A DNA stretch of 64,000 nt from NCBI GenBank assembly GCA_948474755.1, contig CAOLHI010002537.1:124001-188000 (forward strand), in the 5' to 3' direction. A program made the position numbers and the translations under genes. The notes under the pieces were generated by a model. It made no database searches. It was given only the letters and a program-made list of their open reading frames with translations, and was not told the origin of the DNA. Below are positions 11,389-23,037 of the stretch, in pieces (the stretch's first letter is position 1; the number at the start of each line of letters is the position of its first letter). Source of the DNA: Ctenosaura bakeri. Taxonomy: Eukaryota > Chordata > Lepidosauria > Squamata > Iguanidae.

Positions 11389-13610
11389 CTCCCCAGTAAA
11401 GAGATGGAGAGCATTGCACCAAATTAAATCCAACTACCCAGATGCTACCCCTCCATAGGAGACCCACAGGCCCAGATCTAATTGGAATATGTTATCTCAT
11501 AGCTACCTGAGCAGGTGCATCCTCCAAAGCAAGAGGAATTGCAGTCCTATTATCTGTGGGCTCCACGTTCAAAGACGCTGGAACCTTTTGGGACCCAAAG
11601 GGACAGCTGGTCTGTGTAAAGGGCACCCTTGCATTACTGAAATTTTCTTGTTTGAAATACCTTGGCATGCTCATAACTAAAGAGTGGTCGCAATCAGCAA
11701 TAAGGAATTATATGCCACTTGATAGACGGCTGAAGACAAAAGTCACTCAGTGGAAGCACCTGAATTTATCTTTATTAGTGAAACTGGCTCTAATTAAAAT
11801 ATTTGTCCTTCCAGATTTTTTTGTTTGTTTCAGCTGCTTCTTTTGCCTCCTTTACATTAAAGGTTAAGGCTATGGGGGAAGCAAATTGAAAATTTCATAG
11901 GCAGTCAACAGAAGTTAAGATTTATTAATTTGATAAAATATGCACAATCTGGAAAAGGTGGTTTGTCCATTCCTAATCTGTCTCTGTATTTTGAAGTATT
12001 TCAGCTAAAAGAAGCAGCATTTCTTATTAAATCTGAGGGTTTCCCGGAGTGGACCTGTGTGGAAGTAGACTCTGAATGTGGATTAAACATAGTCACTTTC
12101 TTCTAAAAATTAAGACAGCTTTAAGCAGAATAAGAAATCCTTTCTTAAAAGAAACACTGGTTATCTGGCAACAGTGGGCAAAATATCTGACTGGCCAACC
12201 ATCATCTGCACAATCATTTAATGGACAATTAGTGACTTGATTGACAATGGCAAGCCCATGCGCCTCAATGGCATTCTAACTAAGTTAACATCTGCAGCAG
12301 TCACAGCTGCAGTGACTTCCAACAAGCTCATTCGCTGGCACATGGGCCAAGCACCATGGGCCTCCTCGACTGGCTGCCGAGGTCGAACAGGCTGGTGCTT
12401 GTCACAGAGTTGAGGGCTTCGTTTCTCTGCTTTATAAGCATATAACAGACATAAAATTGGAAACCCATTCAGTGCAAAATGCACCCGGGAAACAGACCTC
12501 AGCTTAGAAATTGCAGATGTACAACAGTCTAAAATTTCATCCTTGCTCCTTTACCGCTGCTCGATCTCCTCCAGCAGCAAGGAGTGGGGCACTGAAACTA
12601 GCCCGAAAGTGGCACTGGACTTGAGACAAGCTTACTCAGATCACCTGTCCTTTGTGCTGTACCTTAAAACATTTTGGGGTGGAGTGCCCAAAGGTTAGCA
12701 AATTCTGGAATGAGATCATGCAGATCATTGTCAATATACCAACCAAAAATCAAGTGCTGTATTGCTTTTCTTCTGTTACCCATCTTTGAGGATGAAAACA
12801 CCAACTTGCACCATAAGGAGCTGATATCCTTTCTGCTTTTGGTGGAACGCATGGAACCAGCCCAGTGCTGGAAGACACCCAACAACTTACCCATGCGTTT
12901 TTGGCTAGACAGAGCCTAGCCAATTCCACCCTCCAAGAAACTTGCCTGCAATATGAGACGAGCCAGAGGCACAATAATAAAAGATTATTTTGAACATACA
13001 GTTGCCCCTTCACTTTTGCAAGGATTTGGGGTGCAGAACCCTTGGGAAAGTGGAAAAACCATGAGTAACTTCCCCTCGACCTCTCCACTTCCCTTCCAGA
13101 GCTCCCCCTCCCATTCCTTGCCTTTTGTGTGCCGGGGCCAGAGCTAGGGATTGTGGGGGGCTGTGGAGAGGAGAAGGGAGCCACGCACGTGCCTCCCCCC
13201 ATTTCTTTGCCTTTTGTTTGGGTGCTTGTCTTCCTTCTCCATGCCAAGCAGAACACAAGGGAATGGGAAGAGGAGGAGAAGTGGGGAGGCACCTGCGCGC
13301 TTCGCGAATAATCAGATTTGCAAAGGTCAAATCCGCAAATGTGGAGGGAGGACAGTATTTCATGTAGCTGTATTGCATATGCTAACAGAGAGGCCTCTAT
13401 GTGGGGTCCCCCAGCCTCCCTGATGAAGAGGAATTCTTTTTAAGTGACATATGTAATGTGGTGTTGTAGTAAGAAATCTGATGATGTTGGATGTAATTTT
13501 CCTTTGGTAGTCATGTTATGTTACCTTGTTAGTGTTGATGGAAATATCTATGCTTTTGTTGTCCTATGAATCAAAAGAGAGGTTTTAATAAAGTCAGAAA
13601 ATCAAAAACC
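11389..13610 (+). mobile_element. L1-type LINE 3' portion, decayed and interrupted
   Basis: Frame-broken translation of the plus strand matches the C-terminal half of L1 ORF2. About 11640-11850 gives a KYLGMLITKEW segment and LSLLVKLALIKIFVLP. About 11930-12060 gives FINLIKYAQSGKGGLSIPNL. About 12665-12760 gives the CP-x-VSKFWNEIMQII segment near the ORF2 end. An AATAAA (about 13588) followed by an A-rich end near 13605 looks like the element's 3' terminus. The Tigger-like element at 12999-13355 is inserted in it. The part at about 12190-12650 is not clearly L1 and may be another insertion. Confidence 0.65.
12999..13355. mobile_element. Non-autonomous Tigger-like (Tc1/mariner) DNA transposon
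   Basis: The element is 357 bp and flanked by TA on both sides (12997-12998 and 13356-13357), the target duplication of Tc1/mariner-pogo elements. Its ends are imperfect inverted repeats: the left end begins CAGTTGCCCC and contains CTTTTGCAAGGATTTG. The right end reads, in reverse complement, CTGTCCTCCC and then CACATTTGCGGATTTG. The motifs 'GGGGTGCAGAACCC' and 'GTGGAAAAACC' next to the left end are typical of Tigger ends. The interior is GC-rich and encodes no transposase. It lies inside the decayed L1. Confidence 0.75.
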
Positions 13611-14135
13611 AAGGACGACCAGCCAAGCCAGTGCTGGCCTGTTACCCGAGTAGGCCTTTCCGGCAGAGAAGGCCCCTTGCTGCTGTGGCTTGCCGGGAAC
13701 AGGTCGTGTGGGGTCTCTACCTGGGAACAGGAGGTGCAACAAGTGGGACTGGGCTAAGGAAGCCTCTGCAAGGGAAGACATGTAGGTCGCTGTGGGAAAG
13801 GCACCCCACAGAGAATGTTGGTTTTCCTAAGCTGCCCTGTATCAGATTGTCTGGGTAGCCACTGCGATAGTCGCTCTAGGCTGGAAATGCTGTGGGCAAG
13901 GGTCCGACTGGTGGACGGGAAAACAGCTGCCCGTCGCGACTGGTTCTTGAATGAGCATGCCCACCTGGATGGTTGAGGCTGGCAACTGGGGAAAGGAGTC
14001 AGTCTCCGCCGGCTTGTGTGCCAGGCTTCTCTGTGCCGCAGCAGCCCAGGCCTGGGGGCGAGGAGGCAGAGTTGCTGAGAGCTCTGTCAGGATCCTGTCC
14101 CCAGTCTGCTGGGTTTGAATGTGTTTCTGTGAAGG
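13611..14135. other. Intergenic, nothing recognised
   Basis: Mixed-composition sequence between the L1 3' end and the next LINE fragment. I see no coding exon, RNA gene or clear repeat in it. Confidence 0.4.
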
Positions 14136-15175
14136 TGGTGGCAGGGACAGATTAGGGATGCTGCTGCTGGACTGCCCCACCCCCGTGGATCAACATCCTC
14201 TCTTCCTGAGCTGCCTGGGGTGGTCCTGGCGTTTGAGCCCCCTTGGGTTGTACTGCGGGGGGCTTCAACGTACACGCTGAGACCGCCTGTTGGGAGCAAT
14301 GCAGGACCATGTCTGCCACGACAGCCCTGAGTCTGCTCCAAGTGCTGTCTGTCCCTGCTCGTGCTGCCAGGCAGCCACCTCATTTTCTGTGCTGAGTGGG
14401 TGTTGGTGAGCTGAGTGCGAGAACTGTCTACAGTTGCACTGGCATGGACTGTCACGGAGGGCTGAGATAGGCTGGGACTCAGAACCTCTCCAGGTGAGGA
14501 GAACCTATTAAGATGGCCCACTGGAGTAGGCTTATGGGTCCAACTAATGCCTCCTGGGGAGTTCCTCCTGCCTTGGTAGGCAGTTCTGTTGAGGTCCTGA
14601 TCAACCTCTGGATCAGGGAAATGACCAGGGGGGTGGATATGATTGCCCCTGTGTGGCCTCTCATGGAGTGGACCCAAAGCAGCCCCCTGGTTTTCCAGGA
14701 AGCTGGTGGTGTGAGAGCGAGCCTAGAGCGGCGTTGCAGGAAGCCCCAGAGCGTTTGCGCGTCTGAGCAACGTGGACAGCCAATTATTCTTTTCTGCCAC
14801 CATGACACCTGCACAGACCATTCAGAGGAGCTTTTTTGAATGGTTAGGGTCTCTTACACCTTGACCCAATAGGGCAGAATCTAGACCACTCGATCACCCA
14901 ATGTGAACAATTTGCTAAGTATTTTTCAGATAGAATTGCTCAGATCTGTTCTGGCTTAGATGTTATAATTAATACAGATCTAACAGATGTAATTTTGGCT
15001 CTTGCTTGTCCAATGGGAATGGACAGTTTTCAGCCTGTCTATCCCAAGGAAGTGGACAGGATCCTTGGAGAAGTGAGAGCTACTTTGTGTGTGCGAGACT
15101 GTTACCCTTCCTGGCTTGTTAAGGAGGACAGAAGGGGACTGGCTGGGTGGGTAATGGAAGCACGCTCCAGTAAGT
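14136..15175 (+). mobile_element. Decayed LINE fragment with endonuclease/RT remnants
   Basis: Plus-strand frames are broken but keep blocks typical of an endonuclease-bearing LINE. Near 14240-14275 is a LYCGGLQ...-like remnant of the GDFNVH endonuclease block. Near 15032-15165 is a VDRILGEVRATLC...PSWLV...GWV segment. The latter corresponds to a VDRILGG-I...DPCPSWLIK stretch just before the RT of an L2/CR1-clade LINE common in reptiles. The family assignment is from memory. No intact ORF remains. Confidence 0.5.
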
Positions 15176-17700
15176 AAGAAAATGGGAAGGGACCCCAGTC
15201 CCTGCAGTGTTGAACCACTCCCGAAAGGGCCCGCCAGCCATGACATCCTCCTCATCCAGGCAGGGAGAGAAGAAGCCCTGCTGCCAGCCAGGTTGAGGAT
15301 GGCTGGCTTGGCCGCCTCGGTGCCCTGCCTCCCCTCCACTGGACACCCTCCAGCCGCCCTCCTTCATCACTAAATGGGGCTGGAAGGAGATCCCCTGCCT
15401 GGCTCCCTTGGGAACATATTGTAACCAGAGACACTACAACCAGTGCCTCCTCTCCCCGCCCCCTGTTATGCAACCACATTCCATGTGGGGGGGGCTGGCG
15501 GGAGCTTTTGCTCCAGATGTTGACCTTCTCCAGCTGCCAAGGAAGAGGCTGGAAGGCAGGGAGCCTTGAGAGTAGAGGCAGCCAGGAGGGGCCCCTTCTG
15601 ACCTCAAAGGCCCCAAGCAGGGGGCGGCATAGGTTCCTGACCATCCCTGAAATGCTAAGCCAATCTGGGACCGGTGATTCTGAGGGAGGGGACAGACAAA
15701 GTGGTGGGGGGAGCTCTGACTTGCCAGCCCAGGCAGGCTCCTGGAAAGCTTTGTTCCTCTGGGACTCTCTGTTGCTGGCCAAGGCAGGGCCATCCTCCCC
15801 AGCATCACAGATGCTCAGTCTGGCCTACCTCACAGGGCTGGGAGGAGAGTGGGGTGCCCCAAAAAGGAGGAGGCGGGAGGGACAGGACACAACAGAGTTA
15901 CACAAACAGCCAAAGAGGGAACCTCACATTGCTGGGGGAGCTCGGGGGGGGGCAGGTCTCAAAAGGTAGCCAGGACTGGGCCCTGCAGTGGGGGTGGTGA
16001 CCCCCAGGACAGTCAGAAAGGAATGCTGCTGACCATAGGGACAGGGAATAGGGTGGTGCGCTTTGGTGGGTGCGGCAGTGGCGGCGTGGGATGACAGAAG
16101 GCGCGGGAACACAGAAGAGAGGGGTGGGGGCCCTGGACAGAAGCTCCCCCATGCTCCCCATTGGGCTGCAGGGCCCCACTGGCAATGCAGAATGGGTCAC
16201 ACGGATTGACAGGGAGAGTGACTGGTTGGACCTCCACCATGTGAGATCTGGTCCCCCCCACAAAAGGCCTCAGCAGGATGCTCTTGCCTGCAGGAAAGCT
16301 TTACGGCCATCGGTGGTGGTGGTGTTATTTTCTTTATTGTTTTTGTGAATTTGCCCACTTCTACTGCTAAGTAATCCTCCTCCAGGTATCTAAAAGGAGA
16401 CGTTGAAGAGCAATCCAAATGCCATTTACATTGGCTGGAATCCCGTTAATCTCCACACGATATGCAAGTTCCCTTACGGCTGCCCTCTTCGGCTGTTGGG
16501 CTGTGGAAGAATTCATCTCATGGGCGCGCAACCAGCGCTCCACAAGTGTAACCACCGCATGTGCAGCTGCACATTCTGGGAGGTGACAAGCTCCTTGCCA
16601 GCACTTGATTCCCCGGGACCAGGAAAACATCCCTCAGCGCTGATTTCCCACGGTGCAAAGGGGACAAGAGGCACCAGCCAGCACATGGGCAGAGACACCA
16701 TCAGTCGCACAACGCTGGTATTCAACGGGGGTGGGGGCAGCACAACTACCACTTAAGTATGGGGTGTGGATGTACACTACGCAGGCACAATCTCCAGTCC
16801 TGGCCATTAATTTCATTCCGATTGGGGGGGCGACCAGGAAAGAGCGCAGATCCGGACCTGTGACTGCAAGCAAGTCAGCAAGGACTTCCGCACCCTTCCC
16901 CTCGCATGGCAACAGGAGAAACCCCCACCCCACCCCCCGCTCTAAATTAGCTGGCAAGTAAAGCACGCCTGGGCTAAGGGGAAGAGGATTTCCTTCTGGA
17001 AGCGGAGGGGTGGGCAGGGGATCCTCCAGAGGCTGCGTCTGGCTTTGGGAATCCTTAAGTGGGCCGAGGGCCTCTGCAGCGGGCTCAGGGGCCTCAGGGC
17101 TCAGCTGCAGGTTCTGCGACTGGCACTCCCAGCAGCAGAAGTTGCTCTGGAGGCACGGGTTTCTTAAGCTTCTGAGTAGTGGAAAATATGCACACGTGGA
17201 CAGCCGTGTCCCCTTTGTCACGGAACAAGTGGTTTCTGCTGTGTTCTTCCGGGGGCGGGGGAAGATCCTTTGGGCCAAAGGTGGGGATTATTCCCGCCTG
17301 CTGCACTCACTCTGCCTACTCACGGTAGCCCCTGACAGAGCCAGTACTGTAGGTCTGGGTCCAAATGTATTTTTGAGGGTTCACCGGTAACCCCAACACC
17401 ACAAAGCCTACTTGGGGCTTCTGCAGGAAGTGGCAGATGGCAGCAGCCGGGCGCACGGAGAGGTGGGGGCTTCGCTCGGGCTGGGCGTGAGGCTAGCTGC
17501 CCAGTCCTGCTGGGACCAGCACGTGGGTCTGGAGGGGGCTCTGCTCCCAGTCTGGGGGCCCTTGGGGTGCCGGGTGAAGGGGGAGGAAAGAGCAAGCCAA
17601 GAGGCTGCCCCCTGCCCCCCCGGGTTCCTGCCTGGGCAGCCCGGCAGGGGACGTCTTCCCAGCCTCCACTCCCAGGCGGCCCAGGAGAGGAGGGCCCCCG
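15176..17700. other. Intergenic stretch upstream of DOK1, no gene seen
   Basis: The sequence is GC-rich and non-repetitive, with short G- and C-runs. A minus-strand frame at about 16367-16630 translates to non-repetitive protein of 87 codons, but it matches no family I know and has no clear splice sites. It is left unannotated. The right part grades into the DOK1 CpG island. Confidence 0.4.
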
Positions 17701-19970
17701 GGACGCCCGCGCCCCCCTGGAGGACAGGCCTTTCTGAGGCGGCGCGGCGGGCTTCGGCGACCGGCACAGCGGAGGCCGGGGGGGCGGGAGGCTCCTCAGC
17801 TCGCAAGCGCCGGAGGCGGCGCAGGAAACCCAGCAGGGCTGGGAGGGGTCGTGGCCCTCGGGGGCACCACGGGGGCCCTCCCGTCTCTTACACAGAGTCC
17901 TAGGAAGGGCCGTCCAGTCCAGCCCGTTACACCGAGCGGGAACCCCCCAACCGCCGATCCCCCGCCCCCTCGGCTGGGTCTGTGCTCCGTCCCCCTCTCG
18001 CGGGGACCCTCTGAACGCCGCCGCCTCCTTCTCCGCCACCGGGTCCCGTCGCCCCGCCGGCCGCCTCTGGGATCCTCCTGGGCACGCGGGGCGGCCACAA
18101 CCAGGACCCGAAAGGCGCAAAGAGGGGCCGCCCGGACAGCGCTCGCTCCGGCCCCGCAGCCCACCGGCCCGCCGGTTCACCGCCCGTGCTCGGCTGGCCC
18201 CGGCGGCGGCGCACGGCCCGGAGAGGGACCGGAATCCCCGGGGGCCGGGACGCCTCTCCTGCGGCGGCGGCGGCGGTCACAGGGGCCGCCCGAGGCGGGC
18301 GCGATCCTGCCCGGAGCGGCCCCGGCGGAGGGGCCGGCAGCCGCAGGCGCCCCCCCGAAACCTCGCCCCGCCGCCCCGGGAGGAGAGCCCCCGCCCCTTT
18401 TCGTCAGCGGGCGGGTGGGCTGGTTTCCTAGTGAGAGGCCTCGGGGGGCAGCCGCTCGCTCCCACGCGCCCCGGGCCTCTTCACCCGCGCCCCGCCTCCC
18501 CGCCGCCGCCGCCGCCGCCGCCGGGCCAGCCCAGGGCACTCTGCACGCGCTCGGGGGCGCCGCCTTCCGGGACCGAAGCCCAGCCGCGCTCGCCGCCTCT
18601 TTCGAGGAGGGGGAGGAGGAGGGGGGAGGAGGAGCCGCCCCGCCCCTCCCGCGCGGCCGGTGACGTTGCGGAGGGAGCCCCGCCCCTTCCGAAGTGGCGC
18701 CCGGGGGCGGCTCCGCTTCCGATTCCGGAGTGGCTGCTCCGCTTCGCTTCGCTTCGCTCGGCTCCCCCGGCCGCCGCCCGCCATCCGGATGGACCCGCCG
18801 GTGAAGGCCGGGCCGCTCCTGCTCCAGCAGCCGCCGGGGCTGCTCCTGGGCGGCAAGGTAGCCCCGCTCGGCGCGCCCTCGGAGGGGTCGGGGGGCGGCT
18901 GCCGGGCGGCGGGGAGGAGGAGGGGGCGGTGGAGGCGGGCGGGCGGGCGGAGGGGCGGCGGCGCGGTCCCCTCGGCGGCGTTGGTTCAGTCCGGGCGAAG
19001 AGGCTCCGGGGGCGCCCCGGCTGCTCCGCTTCCTGCGCCTGGAGGGGGCGGGGGCGGCTTCCGCGCCTGCCAGGCGGGGGAGCGTCCCGAGGCGCGGTCG
19101 GCGCGGGCAGGGGAGCAGCGAAGCGCTTTCCCAGGCGTCGCTTTCCGCGCGCGTTCGCACCCCAGGCCCTTCCGCGCTCTCCGCCGGCTCTGGGCCGCCT
19201 CCGTTCCTCGTCCGCCGCCGCCGCCGCCGCGTCAGGGAGGCTGCGGGGGCCGGACTTCCCACGCTCCCCCGGCCCCGGAACACGCGGCCTGGCCGCCAGA
19301 AAGTTGCGGGGGAGCCCGCGGGCCACTGAGCCGCCCGCCGCCCGCCTCGGGGGAGCCCGCGGGGCCTTGGCGCGGGGCGCGGGGCGGGCGAGGGCCGGGG
19401 CGATCTTTGCGGGTGAGCTTCCTGGTGAGTTTTCTCGGGAGGGGGAACTTCTGCTTTCGTTCTCCCGAGGCCTCGCCCGCTTTCCTTTCTGCCCCGCTCG
19501 CTCCCTGCCAGGGTTGGGAAAGCGAGCAGACAACAAGCGGAGAAGCGCTTCCCGCCTCTCTCGCCCGGGGCCCGGCGGGGAGGGTCCTTCCCCCGAGGCC
19601 CCCGAGGCCCCCGGCCCTGTTCTCACGCGCCCGCCCCCCTGTCCCCCCGACGCAGCGGTGGAAGAAGAGCTGGTTCGTCCTCTACCCGGCCAGCGCCCAC
19701 GGGGTGGCCCGCCTGGAGTTCTTCGACTGCAAGGAGGGCGCGGCGGCGGCGGCGGGGGCGGGGGAGCGCGCGGGCACCCGGCGCCTGGACAAGAAGATCG
19801 TGCGGCTGGCGGACTGCGTGAGCGTGGCCCCGGCGCCCGAGTGCGGCCCCCGGGAGGGCCTGGCCACCTTCCGCCTGGAGACCAGCCAGCGCGCCTTCCT
19901 CTTCGCGGCCGAGCCCCAGGAGGCCGCCGACTGGGTGGAGAGGCTCTGCGAGACCGCCTTCCCGGTGAGT
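17700..19970. promoter_or_regulatory. DOK1: CpG island, DOK1 promoter and first exons
   Basis: Continuous CpG-dense sequence surrounds the DOK1 initiator at 18789 and extends through exon 2. It holds GC boxes and a CRE-like half site TGACGTTG at 18661-18668, about 120 bp upstream of the ATG. No TATA box is evident. Long frames on both strands are low-complexity by-products of GC content. The island identifies the DOK1 transcription start region as roughly 18.6-18.8 kb. Confidence 0.8.
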
Positions 19971-22073
19971 GGGGGGAGGGGGACGGGCGGAACGGAAGCC
20001 CCCGGGCCGGCCGCCCTTGCGGAGGGGGTGGGAAACTGCCCGGCGCTCCCTCCGCCGCTGGCCCCGGGAGCTCTTTGCCTGGGCTGCGCGTTTGGGGGGG
20101 GAGGCGTGGCCCCCCATCCCACTCCCCTCCACCTGCCTCTCTCTCTCTCTCTCTTGCAGCAGCAGCAGCAGAGCCCTGGCCAGGGGGCGCAGCCGGCAGC
20201 CGACCGGGCCAGAGAGCAGCCCTGGGAGATGGCCACAAACTCTATCTATTTCTCCCAAGAGGAAGGTAGGCGGGGCTCGGTGTCGGGGAGGGGGCGTGGC
20301 CTCCCTGGCCTCTCTAACCCCCCCCCGTCCCTGGAGGGTGGTGGCTCCAGTGGGGCGGGGCTGCCACAAAACAACAGGCTTGCGAGGTGGGGCCCTTCTT
20401 TGGGGCCGAGGGGGCTGGGGTGGCTGTGGCCCGGCTGCCCCAGAGCCACCCGCAGCGGGCTCTCCAGGCCCCTTGCTGCACAGGCGACAGCCACCAGCCA
20501 GTGGCTGCCCGGCCTCCTCCCGTCTTCCCCTTTGGCTTTAGTGAGCGAGTTCTGGGTGACGGCGCAGAAGACGGAGGCGGCCGAACGCTGCGGGCTGCAG
20601 GGGCGCTACTTGCTGAAGGCCTCCCGTGAGGGGCTCCTCCTGGCCGACTCCCGCTCCGGCCGGCCCCTCTACTCCTGGCCCTACCGCCTCCTCCGCAGAT
20701 ACGGCCGGGACAAGGTGGGGCCCTCGAGCGGCCGCGACGGGCGGGCTCGCGTGCACGTGGGGAGAGGCAAGGGGGAGCCAGGCTGGCCTGCTGGGGACTG
20801 GCCGGCTGCGTGGGGGCGGGGGAAGGCTGGCCGGCGGCCATTTTCCCTCAGAAACACCGACCGCCTAGCAGGGTGCTTGTCCTGAGGGCTCTTCTATGGG
20901 TGTCCGCGGGGGGGGCTGCCCTCCCCGCCCCGGTGACTGAGGCTCATCCTCCTCCCTGGCAGGTGATGTTCTCCTTTGAGGCTGGCCGGCGCTGTGAATC
21001 GGGGCCTGGCAACTTCACCTTTGAGACCACGCAAGGGAACGAAATCTTCCGCCTGGTGGAGGCAGCCATACAGTCCCAGAAGGCCGAAGTGGAGGAGAAC
21101 CGGCGGAGCGGGGCTTCCGTGGACGCTGCCGCTGACGGGGCCTCGGTTGTGGGCCAGCTCCACGCCGCTGTGGCCACCTCGCTCAGCTTGGAGGGGGACC
21201 GCCCCGGTCCTGAGCGACAGCAGCGGCGGGAGGGGGTGCCTCGGAACACCCTGGCGGCTACACTCAGCTCTGGCGCAGTGGAGGGGGAGGGAAGGGAGCG
21301 GCCTGGGCCCGCCCTGAAGGGGCAGGCCGCCCCACGAGACCCTCCGGTCCCTCGGCCCAGCCCCCCACCGCTATCCCTAGAGGAGGAGGCCGCTGCGGCC
21401 ACCAGCGTCTACTCAGAGCCCCTGGATGCAGTGGGGAGGGGCTCCCTGTCCAGGCCAGACCCCGTGTACGCCGACCCCGTGGACAGCAAAGGGGGCAACG
21501 AAAGCGGCCGGCCTCAGAGCCCTGAGTGGCTCTTGTATGAGCAAGTGGGCCCTGGAGCGGGCGGCAAGGGCCACATCTATGACGAGCCTGAGGGGCGGGC
21601 TCCCCAGCCGACTCCCGCCCCTACCCCCACGGCCGCCATCTACGATGAGGCCCGGCTCCCGTCCGAGGCCTGGAGGACTCAGGGCGTGGAGAGCCCCTCC
21701 GGCTACGAGCTGCCCTACTTGCCCAGTGCTGGTGACTACGCCGTACCCGCCTTCCCCCAAAGGCTGGACTTCCCCAGGCCCCCAAGCCCTGCCCCACACG
21801 CAAGCCCCCCGGGGCCAGAAGAGCACGCCCCAGCAGGGCAGCACTGGCAAGCCCAGGACGGCGCCCAGGAGGGATGAGCTGAGGAACGGCACCAGTGGCA
21901 GTGGCGGCAACCAGAACAACAGCAACAACACAGCCGCCGGCGGTGGCACCAGCGAACCGGTCTACAGCCGGGTCAGGAAGCCCACGCATGGCCGCTGGCA
22001 CCCTGGAGAGGAGCAGTCGGTGGACAGCAGCCGCCCAGCCTCCGCCGTGTATGAGGACCTGGGGGAGATATGA
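18789..22073 (+). CDS. DOK1: Docking protein 1
   Basis: DOK1 is a cytoplasmic adaptor phosphorylated by tyrosine kinases; it recruits RasGAP and dampens Ras/MAPK signalling. Five coding exons: 18789-18857, 19656-19964, 20160-20265, 20542-20714 and 20963-22073. All introns are GT-AG and phases agree. Exons 1-2 encode the PH domain (RWKKSWFVLY to AADWVERLCETAF). Exons 3-5 encode the IRS-type PTB domain (SIYFSQEE, EFWVTAQKTEAAERCGL, SWPYRLLRRYGRDK, VMFSFEAGRRC). The tail is Pro-rich with tyrosine sites: VYSEPLD, VYADPVD, IYDEPEG, YELPYLP and YAVP. In the frame used through the PTB domain a stop falls at 21875-21877 (about 523 aa). A further tail with EPVYSRV and AVYEDLGEI continues in the frame one base ahead and stops at 22071-22073. 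The expected C terminus (human ends after a similar YSQV site) is therefore in the shifted frame, so one extra base lies somewhere between about 21740 and 21870. Human DOK1 is 481 aa; this is longer in the linker. Confidence 0.93.
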
Positions 22074-22192
22074 GCAAGTGGGGGGTCCCCAGTATTGTCC
22101 CCCTCTGTTTCTCTGGCTGGGACCAGCATTCTGCCTTGGTCTCGAATCTCCGAACATGCACAGAGGGCTACAAAACTATTTTTCTAGAGAGA

Positions 22193-22209
22193 TTTATTTT
22201 GATATTAAA
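22193..22209. other. Back-to-back polyadenylation hexamers (DOK1 + and possibly M1AP -)
   Basis: ATTAAA on the plus strand at 22204-22209 lies 131 bases after the DOK1 stop and is followed by a GT-rich stretch, so it is the likely DOK1 poly(A) signal. TTTATT at 22193-22198 is AATAAA on the minus strand. It is the only canonical hexamer I found between there and the M1AP stop at 23038, so it may end M1AP. In that case the two 3' UTRs overlap. Confidence 0.6.
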
Positions 22210-22764
22210 GGGTCTTGCCATTTCAGTGATGCTGAGTGTGCTGGCGGGGGGGGCTAGGGAACTTTCCTGGTGGGGCTACTAGTTTTTGGGGTTTTTTTGA
22301 GGGGAGGTGTATGACACCGGAGCCCCAGACCAAAGGCTGTCTTGCTTGGGAGAGCTGCTGGGGGGTCCTGTGATTTGGGGAGGCCACAAGCATGTGTGTG
22401 CACATGCAGGGAAGGCTGCTGAAACCCACCTTTCCCCCAAGTACGTGCATCCATCCCACCTCTGTGGCTTCATGTCTCCCCAGGGGCTTCCTGGACTGGA
22501 GGCCCTGGGCGCCTGCAGAGGCCTTTCCTGAGCTGGTAGAGAACTGACCGTCTCCCCCCACCTGGCAAATGCACCTCCCACAATGTTTGCCTGACAGCAC
22601 TTCCCACAAGGATGACCCCCTCCCCACTGTGGCCCCACCAAGACCAATCCAGCGAAGAAAGCAGCTGCTCAGAGGAGAGGAGCAGAACTGCCCCTGCCCC
22701 CAGTGCCACCTTACGAGGAAGTAAAGCTGGCTGCATTTCTGCTCTGGGATTTTGCAACCACACA

Positions 22765-22805
<41 letters not shown>

Positions 22806-23037
22806 AGAGGCTGAGAGAGAAAGGGGGAGGGACGAGGGAGGCTGCTGTGGCCAAGAGGTTTCTGCCCCTTTGGCCACGGTATGGCTGGGTCTGGGAAGAG
22901 GGGGGTCTAAGAGAGGCCCCTGTGCAGCCACCCCCCTGCAGGCCCCCATGCTGGAATCCAGGAGCACGCCTTGCGAGGAGCTCAGGGGCCTGTGTGTGAG
23001 GGGGAAATGCTCCTGGTCTTGGCTGCTCTTCCTGTGC
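22210..23037. other. DOK1-M1AP convergent interval
   Basis: This non-coding stretch lies between the two convergent stop codons. It contains a GT dinucleotide repeat at 22769-22799. It is probably M1AP 3' UTR on the minus strand, as no M1AP poly(A) hexamer was seen nearer the stop. Confidence 0.5.
22769..22799. repeat. GT dinucleotide microsatellite
   Basis: About fifteen uninterrupted GT units. A similar GT run of about thirteen units lies at 27981-28006 in an M1AP intron. Confidence 0.95.

Noticed and set aside
16367..16630. An 87-codon minus-strand frame as an exon
   Set aside because: It has non-repetitive composition but no recognised homology, no convincing splice sites and no neighbour exons.
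18431..20885. Continuous 600-740 codon frames across DOK1 exons and introns
   Set aside because: They read through introns. The PH and PTB homology stops at clear GT and AG sites, so the spliced model was used.
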